Part shown: positions 35,073 through 44,271 of the stretch, in pieces
How the letters are laid out: the number at the start of each line of letters is the position of its first letter
Position numbering within the stretch: the stretch's first letter is position 1
Origin: UBA11222 sp049323435
GTDB taxonomy: Bacteria; Pseudomonadota; Alphaproteobacteria; UBA11222
Direction of reading: 5' to 3'
Length of the DNA: 64,000 nt
Assembly: GCA_049323435.1 (NCBI GenBank)
Contig: JBMOMX010000034.1
Coordinates: forward strand, 1-64,000
Position numbers and translations under genes: made by a program
Notes under the pieces: generated by a model
What the model was told of the DNA's origin: nothing
The model's database searches: none
Seen by the model: only the letters and a program-made list of their open reading frames with translations

Positions 35073-37264
35073 GGGCGTCTTCTCCCGCGCCCGTGGATCG
35101 TAACAGTGAATTTGCACCGGCGCCCGCGCTGCCGGTGGAAAACCATGCCGAAATGCCAGCCCAGCCGTTTTGGAAGTGGCATCCTGCTACGCCCCCTGCC
35201 CCTGATCCGGCGCGGCTGGCGGCATTATTCCGGCGCGGGCTGTTATTTGCTGGAACCCTGCTGCTTTCCGCATTGGCCTTTTATGGCATGTATGAGGTTA
35301 TGGCGGTCAATAATCTGACCAGTGTTCAGATCCTGATTCTGATCCTGTTCGTGCCCAATTTCACCTGGATCAGCTTCTGGTTTGTCAGCGCGGTGATGGG
35401 ATATGTGTTTGTGCTGCGCGCGCGGCCTCTGCTGCGGGTGCCGAAACTGGCGCCGGGCGCGTCAATGGTTCTGACCAAACGCACGGCGCTGCTGGTGCCG
35501 ACCTATAATGAACCGCCGCACCGCATCTATGCCAATGTACAGGCCATGTACGAAGACCTGCGGCAGATGGGCGCGCTGCGCTGGTTTGATTTCTTTATCC
35601 TGAGCGACACCACGGACGCCGCGATATGGCTGGAGGAAGAGGCCGGCTTTCACGAATTGCGCGCCCGCACAGGCGGTGACGCCAATCTGTTTTACCGCCG
35701 CAGGCCCAAAAACATCGCCCGCAAATCCGGAAATGTCGAAGATTTCTGCTGCCGCTGGGGGCTGAATTACGACCATATGATCGTTCTGGATGCCGACAGT
35801 CTGATGACGGGCGAAGCCATGGTGCGCCTCGCGGCAACCATGGAAGTGCATCCCGAGGCCGGTATCATCCAGACCGCGCCGCAGATTATCAATGGCGGCA
35901 CCTTGTTTGCGCGCCTGCAACAGTTTGCCGGGCGGGCCTATGGCTCGGTTATAGCGGCGGGGCTTGCCTATTGGCATATGGGCGACGGGAATTACTGGGG
36001 TCATAATGCGATCATCCGTACACGGGCTTTTCTGGAAAGCGCCGGCTTGCCGGTATTGCCCGGCCGCGCGCCCTTTGGGGGGCATATTCTGAGCCATGAC
36101 TTTGTCGAGGCGGCGCTGATGCGCCGTAGCGGCTGGAAAGTCTATATGGCCGCCGAGATTGATGGCAGTTTTGAAGAAAGCCCGCCGGGCCTGATTGACT
36201 ATGCCGCGCGCGACCGGCGCTGGTGCCAGGGTAATATGCAGCACATCGCGGTTCTGCCGGTGCGCGGCCTGCACTGGTTGAGCCGCCTGCATCTGGGGCT
36301 GGGCATATTCGGCTATCTGGCATCGCCGGTGTGGCTTAGCTTTCTGCTTGCCGGCATGTTGCTGACATTACAGGCGCATTATATCCGGCCGGAATATTTT
36401 ACCGACGAATTTCAACTGTTTCCGACATGGCCGGTGATCAATCCGCAACTGGCGGCCTGGCTATATGCGGGCACGATGGCGGTTCTGCTGGGGCCCAAAA
36501 TATTCGGTGTTCTGCTGCTGATGCGCAATCGCGCCCTGGCGGCGGATTTTGGCGGGCGTCTGCGCATTCTTGGTAGCCTGACTTTAGAAACCCTGCTGTC
36601 TTCACTGACCGCGCCGGTCATGATGCTTATTCAAACCTCCGCCGTGTTCGGATCGCTGGCGGGGCGCGATGTTGGCTGGCGCACACAGCGGCGCGGGGAT
36701 GACCGGGTGCCCTTCCGCGAGATAGCGCAGCGCCATCGGGGCCATACAATTCTGGGCGTTGCCCTTGGCATATCGGCCTTTGCCGTTTCTCCGCTGCTGC
36801 TGGCCTGGATGTCTCCGGTGGTGCTTGGGCTGGTATTGGCGATTCCGCTGTCTGCGCTGGGGGCCAGCAGGCGCTGCGGCCAGGCGCTGGCGCGGGCGGG
36901 ACTGCTGCTGACGCCGGAAGAATCCAGGCCGCATCCCATTATCGTCCGTTCCCGGATCATTCAGGATGAATTGGCCCTGAAAGGCATGCCGGTAATGGAT
37001 CCTCTGCTGCGCATTGCCGGTGATCCGCTGTTGCAGCGTCAGCATCTTTCCATGCTCGCCAGGCCGCGCCCCGGCGTCAAAGGCGAAGTGGATGTCGATC
37101 TGGTGGTCGCTATGGCGAAGCTGAATCAGGCGGATAATATCGAAGACGCCGTGCGGTTTCTTTCCGCACGTGAAAAGAACGCCGTCCTTGGCAGTGCAGA
37201 CGGGGTTGCCCGGCTTGTCAGCCTTGCACAGCCCCGCCCCGATCCCGCCGTCGCGGCCCAGTAA
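35060..37264 (+). CDS. opgH: Glucans biosynthesis glucosyltransferase OpgH
   Basis: Inner-membrane GT2 enzyme that polymerises beta-glucan from UDP-glucose and exports it. Its 734 residues have membrane helices at about 57-115 and again in the C-terminal half. The cytosolic GT2 domain carries LLVPTYNEPPHRIYA, the metal site VLDADSLM, the acceptor motif HILSHDFVEAALMRR and the processivity motif DRRWCQGN. It is shorter than the E. coli enzyme (~847), mostly at the termini, as in other Alphaproteobacteria. Its start overlaps opgG, indicating coupling. Confidence 0.94.
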   Translation: MDDIGASSPAPVDRNSEFAPAPALPVENHAEMPAQPFWKWHPATPPAPDPARLAALFRRGLLFAGTLLLSALAFYGMYEVMAVNNLTSVQILILILFVPNFTWISFWFVSAVMGYVFVLRARPLLRVPKLAPGASMVLTKRTALLVPTYNEPPHRIYANVQAMYEDLRQMGALRWFDFFILSDTTDAAIWLEEEAGFHELRARTGGDANLFYRRRPKNIARKSGNVEDFCCRWGLNYDHMIVLDADSLMTGEAMVRLAATMEVHPEAGIIQTAPQIINGGTLFARLQQFAGRAYGSVIAAGLAYWHMGDGNYWGHNAIIRTRAFLESAGLPVLPGRAPFGGHILSHDFVEAALMRRSGWKVYMAAEIDGSFEESPPGLIDYAARDRRWCQGNMQHIAVLPVRGLHWLSRLHLGLGIFGYLASPVWLSFLLAGMLLTLQAHYIRPEYFTDEFQLFPTWPVINPQLAAWLYAGTMAVLLGPKIFGVLLLMRNRALAADFGGRLRILGSLTLETLLSSLTAPVMMLIQTSAVFGSLAGRDVGWRTQRRGDDRVPFREIAQRHRGHTILGVALGISAFAVSPLLLAWMSPVVLGLVLAIPLSALGASRRCGQALARAGLLLTPEESRPHPIIVRSRIIQDELALKGMPVMDPLLRIAGDPLLQRQHLSMLARPRPGVKGEVDVDLVVAMAKLNQADNIEDAVRFLSAREKNAVLGSADGVARLVSLAQPRPDPAVAAQ

Positions 37265-37282
37265 GTCTGGCCCGCAGCGCGC

Positions 37283-39010
37283 TTATTCCGCTGCCTTTTT
37301 AAGGGCTTCGTTATAGCGCTCGCCAACGCTGGTGCGCCAGATATCGCCCGGACGCGCATTGGTGCATTCGCCATATTCAAAAGTCGGCACGCCATTGACC
37401 AGAATCGCGCGATAGCCGGTGGCCTTCTGAATCAGGCGCCGGCCGCCGCCGATAATGGTCTCATATACCGGCCTTTCCGGGGTCACCGCGAGCTTGTCGA
37501 GATCATAGATCATGATGTCGGCAGGCATCCCCGGCAGCAGCATGCCGCGCCCCATCATGCCGATGCTGGCCGCCGCCATATGCGACAGGCGCCAATGCGC
37601 CTCTTCCAGCGAGATGGCTTTTTTGTCGCGCACCCATTTAGCCAGCAGGATGGTGGGATATTTGCCAAGGCTCAGAAATTGCGTATGCGCCCCGCCGTCC
37701 GACAGGCCGGGGATCACATGCGGATGCAGCAGCATTTCCTGATTGGCGTCGTCATCCATATTGGCGAAATCTTCGATGATGAAATTGGTCTCCAGCCGTT
37801 CGGCCACATTGATGTCGCAGAACACATCCAGCGGATCCTGCCCGCGTTCGGCGGCAATCTGCGAAACATATTTGCCAACCAGGCTGGGATCTTTTGATTC
37901 CATCACCATCAGCCGCGCCCAGTTGCCAGACCATAGCCGTTCAACATGATGATCCAGATCATGCTGCAAAGTTTTGCGCACTTCCGGATTGGCCAGATTG
38001 GCGATGCGCTGTTCCAGCGGGCAGGCCAGCGCCTTGTTCCAGGCCGGCATTTCATCGAACAGATTATATTCGATCAGATTGAACAGTGATTCCAGCTCAT
38101 GGGTCAGCCCCAGCCCGTTCACCATCACCCGCGTGTTCATGTCCTCCAGCAGCGCCAGCGCCTCCTTATAGGCGCCCGGGCGGTGGCCTTCCTGAATGAT
38201 GGCGTTGTAATAGATCGGGCGGCCGGAAAGATTGGCCCAGCGCTCCAGCATCTCGGCCTCATTCGGGCCGATCTTGAGCTGTTTGGGCGTCACCTCGATA
38301 GAGCCGACATTGAATTCGCGCGCCACCGCAATCAGCGCCTCGGTCTCTTCCATCGGGGCAATCAGGCTCGGCAGCATTGATCCGTCAAAATCCCGGTCGA
38401 TCAGATTTAGATCGGTCGAGAGGCCCATGGCGCCGGCGCGGTATCCATCGCGCACCAGTTCCTTCATCGCCTCCAGCTCTGCGGGGGTTACATGCTCGCG
38501 TGAGCTATCTTCCGTACCCAGAACATAACCGCGCACCGGCGATTGCGGAATATAGCTGGCGACATTAACGCCCAGCCCGGCCTTTTTCATGGAATTGAGA
38601 TATTCGGCCTGCGTCACCCAGTCCCAGCGCATGCCCAGTTTCATGGCGGAATAGGGAATGGCCTCAACCCGCGTCATGCGGTTCATCGCCCGTTCGCGGT
38701 CATGCGGGTGGCAGGGCGCAAAGCCAAAGCCGCAGGCCGAGATGACAATCGAGGTAATGCCGTGCCAGCAGGACTGGCTGGCATAGGGGTCCCATTGCAG
38801 TTGCGCGTCATAATGCGTGTGCACGTCGATGGCGCCGGGCGCGACAATCAGATTGGTGGCGTCGATTTCCTGCTTGCCCTTGCCGGTTACGCGGCCGATT
38901 TCGGCAATCTTGCCGTCTTTGATCGCAATGTCCGCCTTGAAGCGCGGCATGCGGGTGCCGTCCACCACCGTGCCGTTGCGGATTACCATGTCAAAGCGTG
39001 TGTCAGCCAT
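37283..39010 (-). CDS. N-acyl-D-amino-acid deacylase/dihydroorotase-like amidohydrolase
   Basis: A 575-residue amidohydrolase-3 (D-aminoacylase-like) protein. The first metal motif is GAIDVHTHYDAQLQWDP. The N-terminal small beta domain starts FDMVIRNGTVVDGTRMPRFKADI, and the C-terminal part has DGGAHTQFLSLGKYPT and MPADIMIYDLDKLAV. Relatives remove N-acyl groups from D-amino acids, but many in this length class are of unknown substrate. GGAGG precedes ATG at 39010. It converges with opgH across 18 bp; the second of three amidohydrolases in 10 kb. Confidence 0.87.
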   Translation of the reverse strand: MADTRFDMVIRNGTVVDGTRMPRFKADIAIKDGKIAEIGRVTGKGKQEIDATNLIVAPGAIDVHTHYDAQLQWDPYASQSCWHGITSIVISACGFGFAPCHPHDRERAMNRMTRVEAIPYSAMKLGMRWDWVTQAEYLNSMKKAGLGVNVASYIPQSPVRGYVLGTEDSSREHVTPAELEAMKELVRDGYRAGAMGLSTDLNLIDRDFDGSMLPSLIAPMEETEALIAVAREFNVGSIEVTPKQLKIGPNEAEMLERWANLSGRPIYYNAIIQEGHRPGAYKEALALLEDMNTRVMVNGLGLTHELESLFNLIEYNLFDEMPAWNKALACPLEQRIANLANPEVRKTLQHDLDHHVERLWSGNWARLMVMESKDPSLVGKYVSQIAAERGQDPLDVFCDINVAERLETNFIIEDFANMDDDANQEMLLHPHVIPGLSDGGAHTQFLSLGKYPTILLAKWVRDKKAISLEEAHWRLSHMAAASIGMMGRGMLLPGMPADIMIYDLDKLAVTPERPVYETIIGGGRRLIQKATGYRAILVNGVPTFEYGECTNARPGDIWRTSVGERYNEALKKAAE

Positions 39011-39237
39011 AGCGTCGTTCCTCCAAAAGTTTATTTTTTTAAAAAGCCATTCTGGACGGCGCAGGCCGGAAGTGTACTTACAACACTGTATACCGGACCA
39101 GGCGGCTCCCGTAATGAGACGACGCTCAATAAGTCTTGTCAAGCGGGAAACGGGGCTGCGCACATCGCCAACCTGGAATAGTATCTGCAACGCAAACCGC
39201 TCAGCCAGTCCGAATCACAAACAATAGAAAAGCCCAT

Positions 39238-39300
39238 ATGCGCCTGTCATGGAATGAAATCAGAACCCGCGCTGCCGCCTTTACCGAGGATTGGGGTTAG
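39238..39300 (+). pseudogene. N-terminal remnant of an MmeI-like class I DNA methyltransferase
   Basis: A 20-codon frame begins MRLSWNEIRTRAAAF and stops at TAG 39298-39300. From memory this is the highly conserved start of large SAM-dependent DNA methyltransferases of the type IIG/MmeI-like defence family (RLSWNEIRARAAxFAxEW). The expected continuation (acidic, then KGETQSFYN) is absent. The remnant is host-like in GC, whereas sequence after the stop turns AT-richer. The matching C-terminal tail may be the last ~40 codons of the next gene. Confidence 0.6.
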
Positions 39301-39309
39301 GGGAGCCAA

Positions 39310-41055
39310 ATGTCTAAATTCGGTAGACGCTATCTTGACGTTCAGGAATTTCAAAATGAGGTTGGCCGTTTAAAAATCGTTAGAGGACATGTTAGCGATA
39401 GCTACCTTGAGCAGCTTGAACAGACCCGGCTGGTCATACCAAGATTGCGCACACGCTATCCTGACACAGTTACCCGAAGCTTATGGTTGGATTCACATCC
39501 AGATGTCGGTGCAATGACTGTCACCGTTGAGCCAGAAGGGCCAAGGCTTGATGCTGCATATGATCTCGAAAATGCAATTCACCGGCGAAACAATCCAAGG
39601 GCATTTGGCCGATTGCCTCATCCGCTTGATGACTTAGAGCCACGCTTTGCCGAATTCGTTTATCGTCCCGCTGATAGGCCTTTTGTGCCGTGGTCGGATT
39701 TCAGAGTCGATGTAAGCAATGATAGGGACAAGACTCTATACGACAATCGTTACGTCAAGACGCTTTACAGCTCCTGGCAGGTGTTACAAGCCGCCGAGAT
39801 GGCGGAAATGGGAATTCATATTCTCGTTAATCTCGCAGATGAAGGGAAACTCGAAGCTGCGTTCCTTGCGGGTCGGGATGGACATGAAATGCCTACCGGT
39901 CCCACCCGTGTTTCCTTCACTCCTGTTCACCTTCTGCAAGATTTTGCAACTCATACAGCAGCCCTTGATGCCGTGGTTTGGTTTGTGGAGGAAAGCAATC
40001 TGGCGTTGGTCGAGCTGGGGCCCAAACGTTCAGGGCGATATATATTGACTGCTGATGAAACCAAAACATATCGCGAGGAACAACAGGCCGCTGCACAGAA
40101 TGCCTGTAATCGTTTTGGAGTAAACGGACAGCAACTCATCGAATTGGCTAGGTTTCTCTTTGACCGCTGGCGTGAATGGGACGGAGACGGGCGTCCTCTC
40201 ATCGCCGATGAATACAAGCGCTATCTCGGCAAGGCCGTATTGCTGGCGCAGTTGGGAACCGGAATAAATTTCGAGACGGCTCGAGCCGGGATTGGATTTT
40301 ACAGGAGTGACAAGTTCCTACTTGATACAGCGTTTCCTGATTGGGCAGAAAACGAAAAAAATCGCGCGCGAATGACTTTGATTGGAATGATCCGTAAGCC
40401 GGACGCCAATGTGCCCGGAATTAGCGAGGAAGAGATTAAAGCATTTGTCGAGTTCATTGATAAGAAAGGTCATCATGCCTTTTTCTGGAGACTTCGCTCC
40501 ATTGAAGAGCATACTTTTCGCGGTAACGAGTTCGCGCTGTCAGGGATGAGAAGTGACATACAAGGAATGGCCGTTATCATTGAACATGTCGTACGCGATC
40601 TGGGCGGCGAGAGGGTTAAAGATAAATGGCAACTCTACAAAATGTTTGAAGTGATATGGAAAGGCTCAAACGTTGCAAGAGTGATGTCTGAAGCGGCCAG
40701 ACTCACAAAACCGGGCAAGGGGCGCCCGCCTACTGATTGGTCAACGCTCAAGACCGCGCTTGATGATATAGCCCAAAAAGGGAAAGCTGAAAAAATTGCT
40801 TCCGATCTCATCATGGCGCATCGAATACGCGGAGCGGTACATTATACGCTTGATGAAGAAAACCAGTTTGAGTTGGAAAGGCTGTTTGTCTTGCTTATGA
40901 GGGCCGCATTACTCACTTTCGCACATGTTCGGCACGCGCCGGAAATGACCGCGCCGCTGGCGGTCGCGGCGGCAAAATCCAAAACCCGCCGCCAGAAAAA
41001 GCCCGAGCCTTCGACGCTCGGTATATTACGCGAGGACCGGGCGCGGGATGGATAG
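39310..41055 (+). CDS. Unrecognised 581-residue island protein, possible C-terminal HEPN-like domain
   Basis: Not assigned to any family. GGGAG precedes the ATG. There is no signal peptide or membrane helix. From residue 1 to about 535 the gene is visibly lower in GC than its neighbours, using AGA, TTA, ATA and GAT-type codons, which indicates transfer. A helical C-terminal region contains AHRIRGAVHYTLDEE, with Arg505-x5-His511 (or Arg507-x3-His511) recalling the HEPN RNase motif; this is weak evidence. The last ~40 residues (EMTAPLAVAAAKSKTRRQKKP onward) switch to high GC and resemble the basic TAPL tail of MmeI-like methyltransferases. The gene may therefore be chimeric. A defence role is inference only. 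Confidence 0.6.
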   Translation: MSKFGRRYLDVQEFQNEVGRLKIVRGHVSDSYLEQLEQTRLVIPRLRTRYPDTVTRSLWLDSHPDVGAMTVTVEPEGPRLDAAYDLENAIHRRNNPRAFGRLPHPLDDLEPRFAEFVYRPADRPFVPWSDFRVDVSNDRDKTLYDNRYVKTLYSSWQVLQAAEMAEMGIHILVNLADEGKLEAAFLAGRDGHEMPTGPTRVSFTPVHLLQDFATHTAALDAVVWFVEESNLALVELGPKRSGRYILTADETKTYREEQQAAAQNACNRFGVNGQQLIELARFLFDRWREWDGDGRPLIADEYKRYLGKAVLLAQLGTGINFETARAGIGFYRSDKFLLDTAFPDWAENEKNRARMTLIGMIRKPDANVPGISEEEIKAFVEFIDKKGHHAFFWRLRSIEEHTFRGNEFALSGMRSDIQGMAVIIEHVVRDLGGERVKDKWQLYKMFEVIWKGSNVARVMSEAARLTKPGKGRPPTDWSTLKTALDDIAQKGKAEKIASDLIMAHRIRGAVHYTLDEENQFELERLFVLLMRAALLTFAHVRHAPEMTAPLAVAAAKSKTRRQKKPEPSTLGILREDRARDG

Positions 41056-41077
41056 GCTTGGCCCTATCCTCTTTTGC

Positions 41078-41164
41078 TGTCACCCCGGATTTATTCCGGG
41101 TCCAGAGCCACAAAGAAAAGCCTGTGATTGGGGCCCTGGACCCCGCAGCAAGTGCGGGGTGACA
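41078..41164. repeat. MITE/REP-like element, type A copy 2
   Basis: An 87-bp second copy of the element at 17656-17744, with identical TGTCACCCCG / CGGGGTGACA termini and the same two internal hairpins. It begins 22 bp after the stop of the low-GC island gene, so it marks or formed close to the island's right edge. Confidence 0.85.
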
Positions 41165-41202
41165 CAGTGAGTGGGGCGACGCCCCCATACAGGGAATGCC
41201 TT

Positions 41203-42351
41203 CTATTTTATCCCGAACAGTTTCTTCGCATTGCCGCCCAGCACCGCATGTTTGCGCGTGTCGGATAGTCCGGCCACGCTGTGGCGGATCTGTGAGACGG
41301 CGGCCAGATCGCTGTCGATATGGGGATAGTCTGATCCCCACAGGATGCGGTCCTCGCCCACCAGTTCCAGCATTGAACCAATGGTGCGTTCCTCCGGTTC
41401 GGCGACGAACCACAGATTGCGGCGGAAATAATCGCTGGGCAGGTCCAGCTTCAGGGGTGCTGCCCATCTGAAGCGTTTGAATTTTTCATCCAGCCGGTCC
41501 ATGGCATAGGCGGCCCAGCCGGCGCCCGCCTCGACGCTGGCGACTTTCAAACGCGGAAATTTGTCGAACAGGCCGTCCACCACCATGGCGCAGATGGCGG
41601 GCATCAGTTGCGAGGTGCCGCCCATGGCGAAGGAAAACACCTGATTGATCAGCCTTGGTTCATACCAGTCGCCGGCAAATCCGGTGACAATACGCCGTGT
41701 ACGCACAATCACATGCGGCAGCAGCGGCACGCCCGCCTCCTCAACCACCGCCCAAAGCGGATCGAAATAGGGATCGGCAAAGCCCTTGCCGTCAACCCGT
41801 TCCGGCGGCAGGAACACGCCCTTGAAGCCACGCGCCAGATTGCGCTTCAGTTCCTTGATGGCGCCCGGAATATCACGCAGATTCAGATGCGCGCCGATAA
41901 TGAGGCGGTTGCGGTCCGCCGCCTGAAAATCATACACCCAGTCATTGTAGGCGCGGCAATAGGCATTGGCCAGCGGCGCATCGTCATTATCCCACAGAAT
42001 ACCAACCGTCGGCAGCACCAGGCCCGCGCTTAATCCCCATTCGTCATACATTTTGATGCGATCAGGGCCAAACATGCTGGCGGGCGGCGATCCGTCCAGA
42101 TAAGTCAGGGTGCTGAGCTTGTCGAACAAAAGCGACGTGTCCATGCCCACGCCGCCAAGGGCGGCCATCCGGTTGGGCATGGCAATTTCGCCATCAATCC
42201 AGAGCTGATCAATGCCGCGCGCATCCTTGACAATGCGGATGCCCCGGTGCCGAAATTCCGCTTCCAGATAATTGTCCCATAAATCCGGCGGCTCCAGCAC
42301 ATGGCTGTCGGCGTCAAAAAGATATTCTTCCTGTTTCTGCGCCTGCGCCAT
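41203..42351 (-). CDS. Amidohydrolase-2 family protein
   Basis: A 382-residue metal-dependent hydrolase or decarboxylase of the amidohydrolase-2 superfamily (ACMSD-like). It starts YLFDADSHVLEPPDLWD, continues with AYCRAYNDWVYDF, KGVFLPPERVDGKGFADP and LLPHVIVRTRR, and ends with the metal Asp in ILWGSDYPHIDSDL. The layout fits the large group of alphaproteobacterial proteins related to gamma-resorcylate decarboxylase-like enzymes; substrate unknown. GGGAGAGG precedes the ATG. The third amidohydrolase of the region. Confidence 0.88.
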   Translation of the reverse strand: MAQAQKQEEYLFDADSHVLEPPDLWDNYLEAEFRHRGIRIVKDARGIDQLWIDGEIAMPNRMAALGGVGMDTSLLFDKLSTLTYLDGSPPASMFGPDRIKMYDEWGLSAGLVLPTVGILWDNDDAPLANAYCRAYNDWVYDFQAADRNRLIIGAHLNLRDIPGAIKELKRNLARGFKGVFLPPERVDGKGFADPYFDPLWAVVEEAGVPLLPHVIVRTRRIVTGFAGDWYEPRLINQVFSFAMGGTSQLMPAICAMVVDGLFDKFPRLKVASVEAGAGWAAYAMDRLDEKFKRFRWAAPLKLDLPSDYFRRNLWFVAEPEERTIGSMLELVGEDRILWGSDYPHIDSDLAAVSQIRHSVAGLSDTRKHAVLGGNAKKLFGIK

Positions 42352-42499
42352 TGGCGGCCTCTCCCTGTTTCAGTATTTTAATCAGCCTATCATGGGAAGC
42401 CGGGCGTGCAAACCCGGCGTAACAGGGGGCGCAGAAGGACGCGCATGTTTTGCCCGAGGCTGCTATAGTTTCACAGATTAACCCGGCAGGAGAATCGCA

Positions 42500-43879
42500 T
42501 TGTTACCGATGTTCGTACGCGCTTCTGATGTTCCATCCATCCCGGTCTGGCCGGTCAGCAAAGCCGGGCTGGAGGGCTGGCTGGCGGGGCAACCAGCCAA
42601 TGCCGCCGCCTGGGCGCGCGCCAGCCAGTTCACGGCGGCGGCCGGGCAGGTGCTGAAAATTCCGGCGGCGGATGGCGAATTGGCGGCGATTGCCTTTGGT
42701 CTGGGCGATGGCGCAGAGCCGCTGATCTGGCGCGCACTGCCTGACGCGTTGGGGCCGGGCGATTATCGCATTGAAGGCGGGCTGGAAAAAAGCGCGGCCC
42801 AGATGGCGGCGCTGGGCTGGGCGCTCGGCTGCTACCGGTATGAACGGTACAAGAAGCCCGCGAAAAGTGCGGCGCGGCCCCGGCTGGTGCTGCCCGGAAA
42901 TGTGGATGGCGATGAGGCCAGCCGCATTGCCGAGGGGGTGTTTCTGGCGCGCGATCTGATCAATACGCCCAGCAATGATATGGGGCCGCAGGAACTGAGC
43001 GATGCGGCGGCCGCGCTGGCGGCGCGCTATGGCGCCAGCATACAGGTGCTGAGCGGCGAAGAATTGCTGGCGCATAATTATCCGATGATCCATGCGGTGG
43101 GAAAGGCCAGCGCCCGGCCGCCCTGTCTGGTGGATATGCGCTGGGGCGATGCGGCTGCGCCCAAAGTCACGCTGGTCGGAAAGGGGGTGGTGTTCGACAG
43201 CGGCGGGCTGGACATCAAGCCCAGCGACGGAATGCGGCTGATGAAAAAAGATATGGGGGGCGCGGCCAATGTGCTGGGCCTGGCGCAGATGATCATGGAT
43301 GCGGGCTTGAAGCTGCGCCTGCGGGTGCTGCTGCCGATTGCCGAAAATGCGGTGTCGGGCAACGCCTTCCGCCCCGGCGATATTCTCAGCAGCCGCAAGG
43401 GGCTGACGGTCGAGATCGGCAATACCGACGCCGAGGGCCGTCTGATTCTGGCCGACGCGCTGGCCGAGGCGGCGTCGGAACAGCCCCTGTATCTGTTTGA
43501 TCTGGCGACGCTGACGGGTGCGGCGCGCACGGCGCTGGGCGCGGAAATCCCGCCTTTTTTCACGGGTGATGACGCGCTGGCGGGGCAATTGATGCGCTGT
43601 TCAGAGACGGCGGCAGATCCGCTATGGCGGCTGCCGCTATGGAAATCCTACGGCAAGGGGCTGGAAAGCCCGATTGCCGATCTGAACAATATCACAGAAG
43701 GCGGCATGGCGGGCGCGATCACGGCGGCGCTGTTTTTGCAGCATTTTGTAGAGGGCGCACAGGCCTGGGCACATTTCGACATCTATGCCTGGAACGCCAA
43801 AGGCGGCGCAGGCCAGAAAGCGGGCGGCGAGGCGATGGCGATCCGCGCGCTATATGCGCTGTTGCGCGATCGTTTCTGA
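42500..43879 (+). CDS. Leucyl aminopeptidase (M17 family)
   Basis: A two-metal cytosolic aminopeptidase of 459 residues. The C-terminal catalytic domain shows the Lys/Asp motif VGKGVVFDSGGLDIKPSDGM, DMGGAANVLG and the M17 signature NTDAEGRLILADAL. The N-terminal domain is short (LPGNVDGDEASRIAEGVFLARDLINTPSNDM links the two). TTG at 42500, seven bases after AGGAG, is the likely start; an ATG follows three codons later. It leads a run with a MarR-like regulator and an NlpC/P60 peptidase, pointing to peptide or muropeptide turnover. Confidence 0.92.
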   Translation: MLPMFVRASDVPSIPVWPVSKAGLEGWLAGQPANAAAWARASQFTAAAGQVLKIPAADGELAAIAFGLGDGAEPLIWRALPDALGPGDYRIEGGLEKSAAQMAALGWALGCYRYERYKKPAKSAARPRLVLPGNVDGDEASRIAEGVFLARDLINTPSNDMGPQELSDAAAALAARYGASIQVLSGEELLAHNYPMIHAVGKASARPPCLVDMRWGDAAAPKVTLVGKGVVFDSGGLDIKPSDGMRLMKKDMGGAANVLGLAQMIMDAGLKLRLRVLLPIAENAVSGNAFRPGDILSSRKGLTVEIGNTDAEGRLILADALAEAASEQPLYLFDLATLTGAARTALGAEIPPFFTGDDALAGQLMRCSETAADPLWRLPLWKSYGKGLESPIADLNNITEGGMAGAITAALFLQHFVEGAQAWAHFDIYAWNAKGGAGQKAGGEAMAIRALYALLRDRF

Positions 43880-43926
43880 TCAGGAATAATATTCCATCTC
43901 GAATCAGCGCATCGCAGCGGGGCAGA

Positions 43927-44271
43927 ATGGCCGCCGAATACTCCATGAATCAGGCACTGCAATTATGGCGCACCACGCTTGTGGATTCCGTGCGCGCCGA
44001 CGGGCCCGATCTCAGCGCCCGGCAAATGGCCATTCTGCTGATCGTTTATGGCGAAGCGCCGCCGCATACGGTGCGCGGTCTGGCTGCCTTTCTGAATATT
44101 TCCAAACCCGCGGTTACCCGTGCGCTCGACACTATGGGACGGCTTGATCTTGTGCGCCGTAAACGCGATGAAATGGACAGGCGCAGCGTCCTGGTGCAGC
44201 GCACCGTCAAAGGTTCGGTTTTTTTGAGTGAGTTTGCCGATCTGATCCGGGCGCGGGCAGCCAGGCTATGA
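43927..44271 (+). CDS. MarR-type winged-helix regulator
   Basis: A 114-residue DNA-binding protein. The recognition region is VRGLAAFLNISKPAVTRALDTM and the wing is VRRKRDEMDRRSVLV. It is shorter than typical MarR (~140), lacking part of the terminal dimerisation helices. Its stop overlaps the NlpC/P60 start by four bases (ATGA), so the two are coupled. It presumably controls its own operon; no operator dyad was found in the 47-bp gap upstream. An alternative ATG is at 43945. Confidence 0.82.
   Translation: MAAEYSMNQALQLWRTTLVDSVRADGPDLSARQMAILLIVYGEAPPHTVRGLAAFLNISKPAVTRALDTMGRLDLVRRKRDEMDRRSVLVQRTVKGSVFLSEFADLIRARAARL

Noticed and set aside
40913..41467. Minus-strand frame of 184 codons spanning the repeat and the amidohydrolase end.
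   Set aside because: It crosses an intergenic repeat and an unrelated gene, has no ribosome-binding site and no plausible domain.
42503..43588. Open minus-strand frame of 361 codons opposite the leucyl aminopeptidase.
   Set aside because: Arg/Gln/His-rich shadow translation; the plus frame carries the M17 signature.
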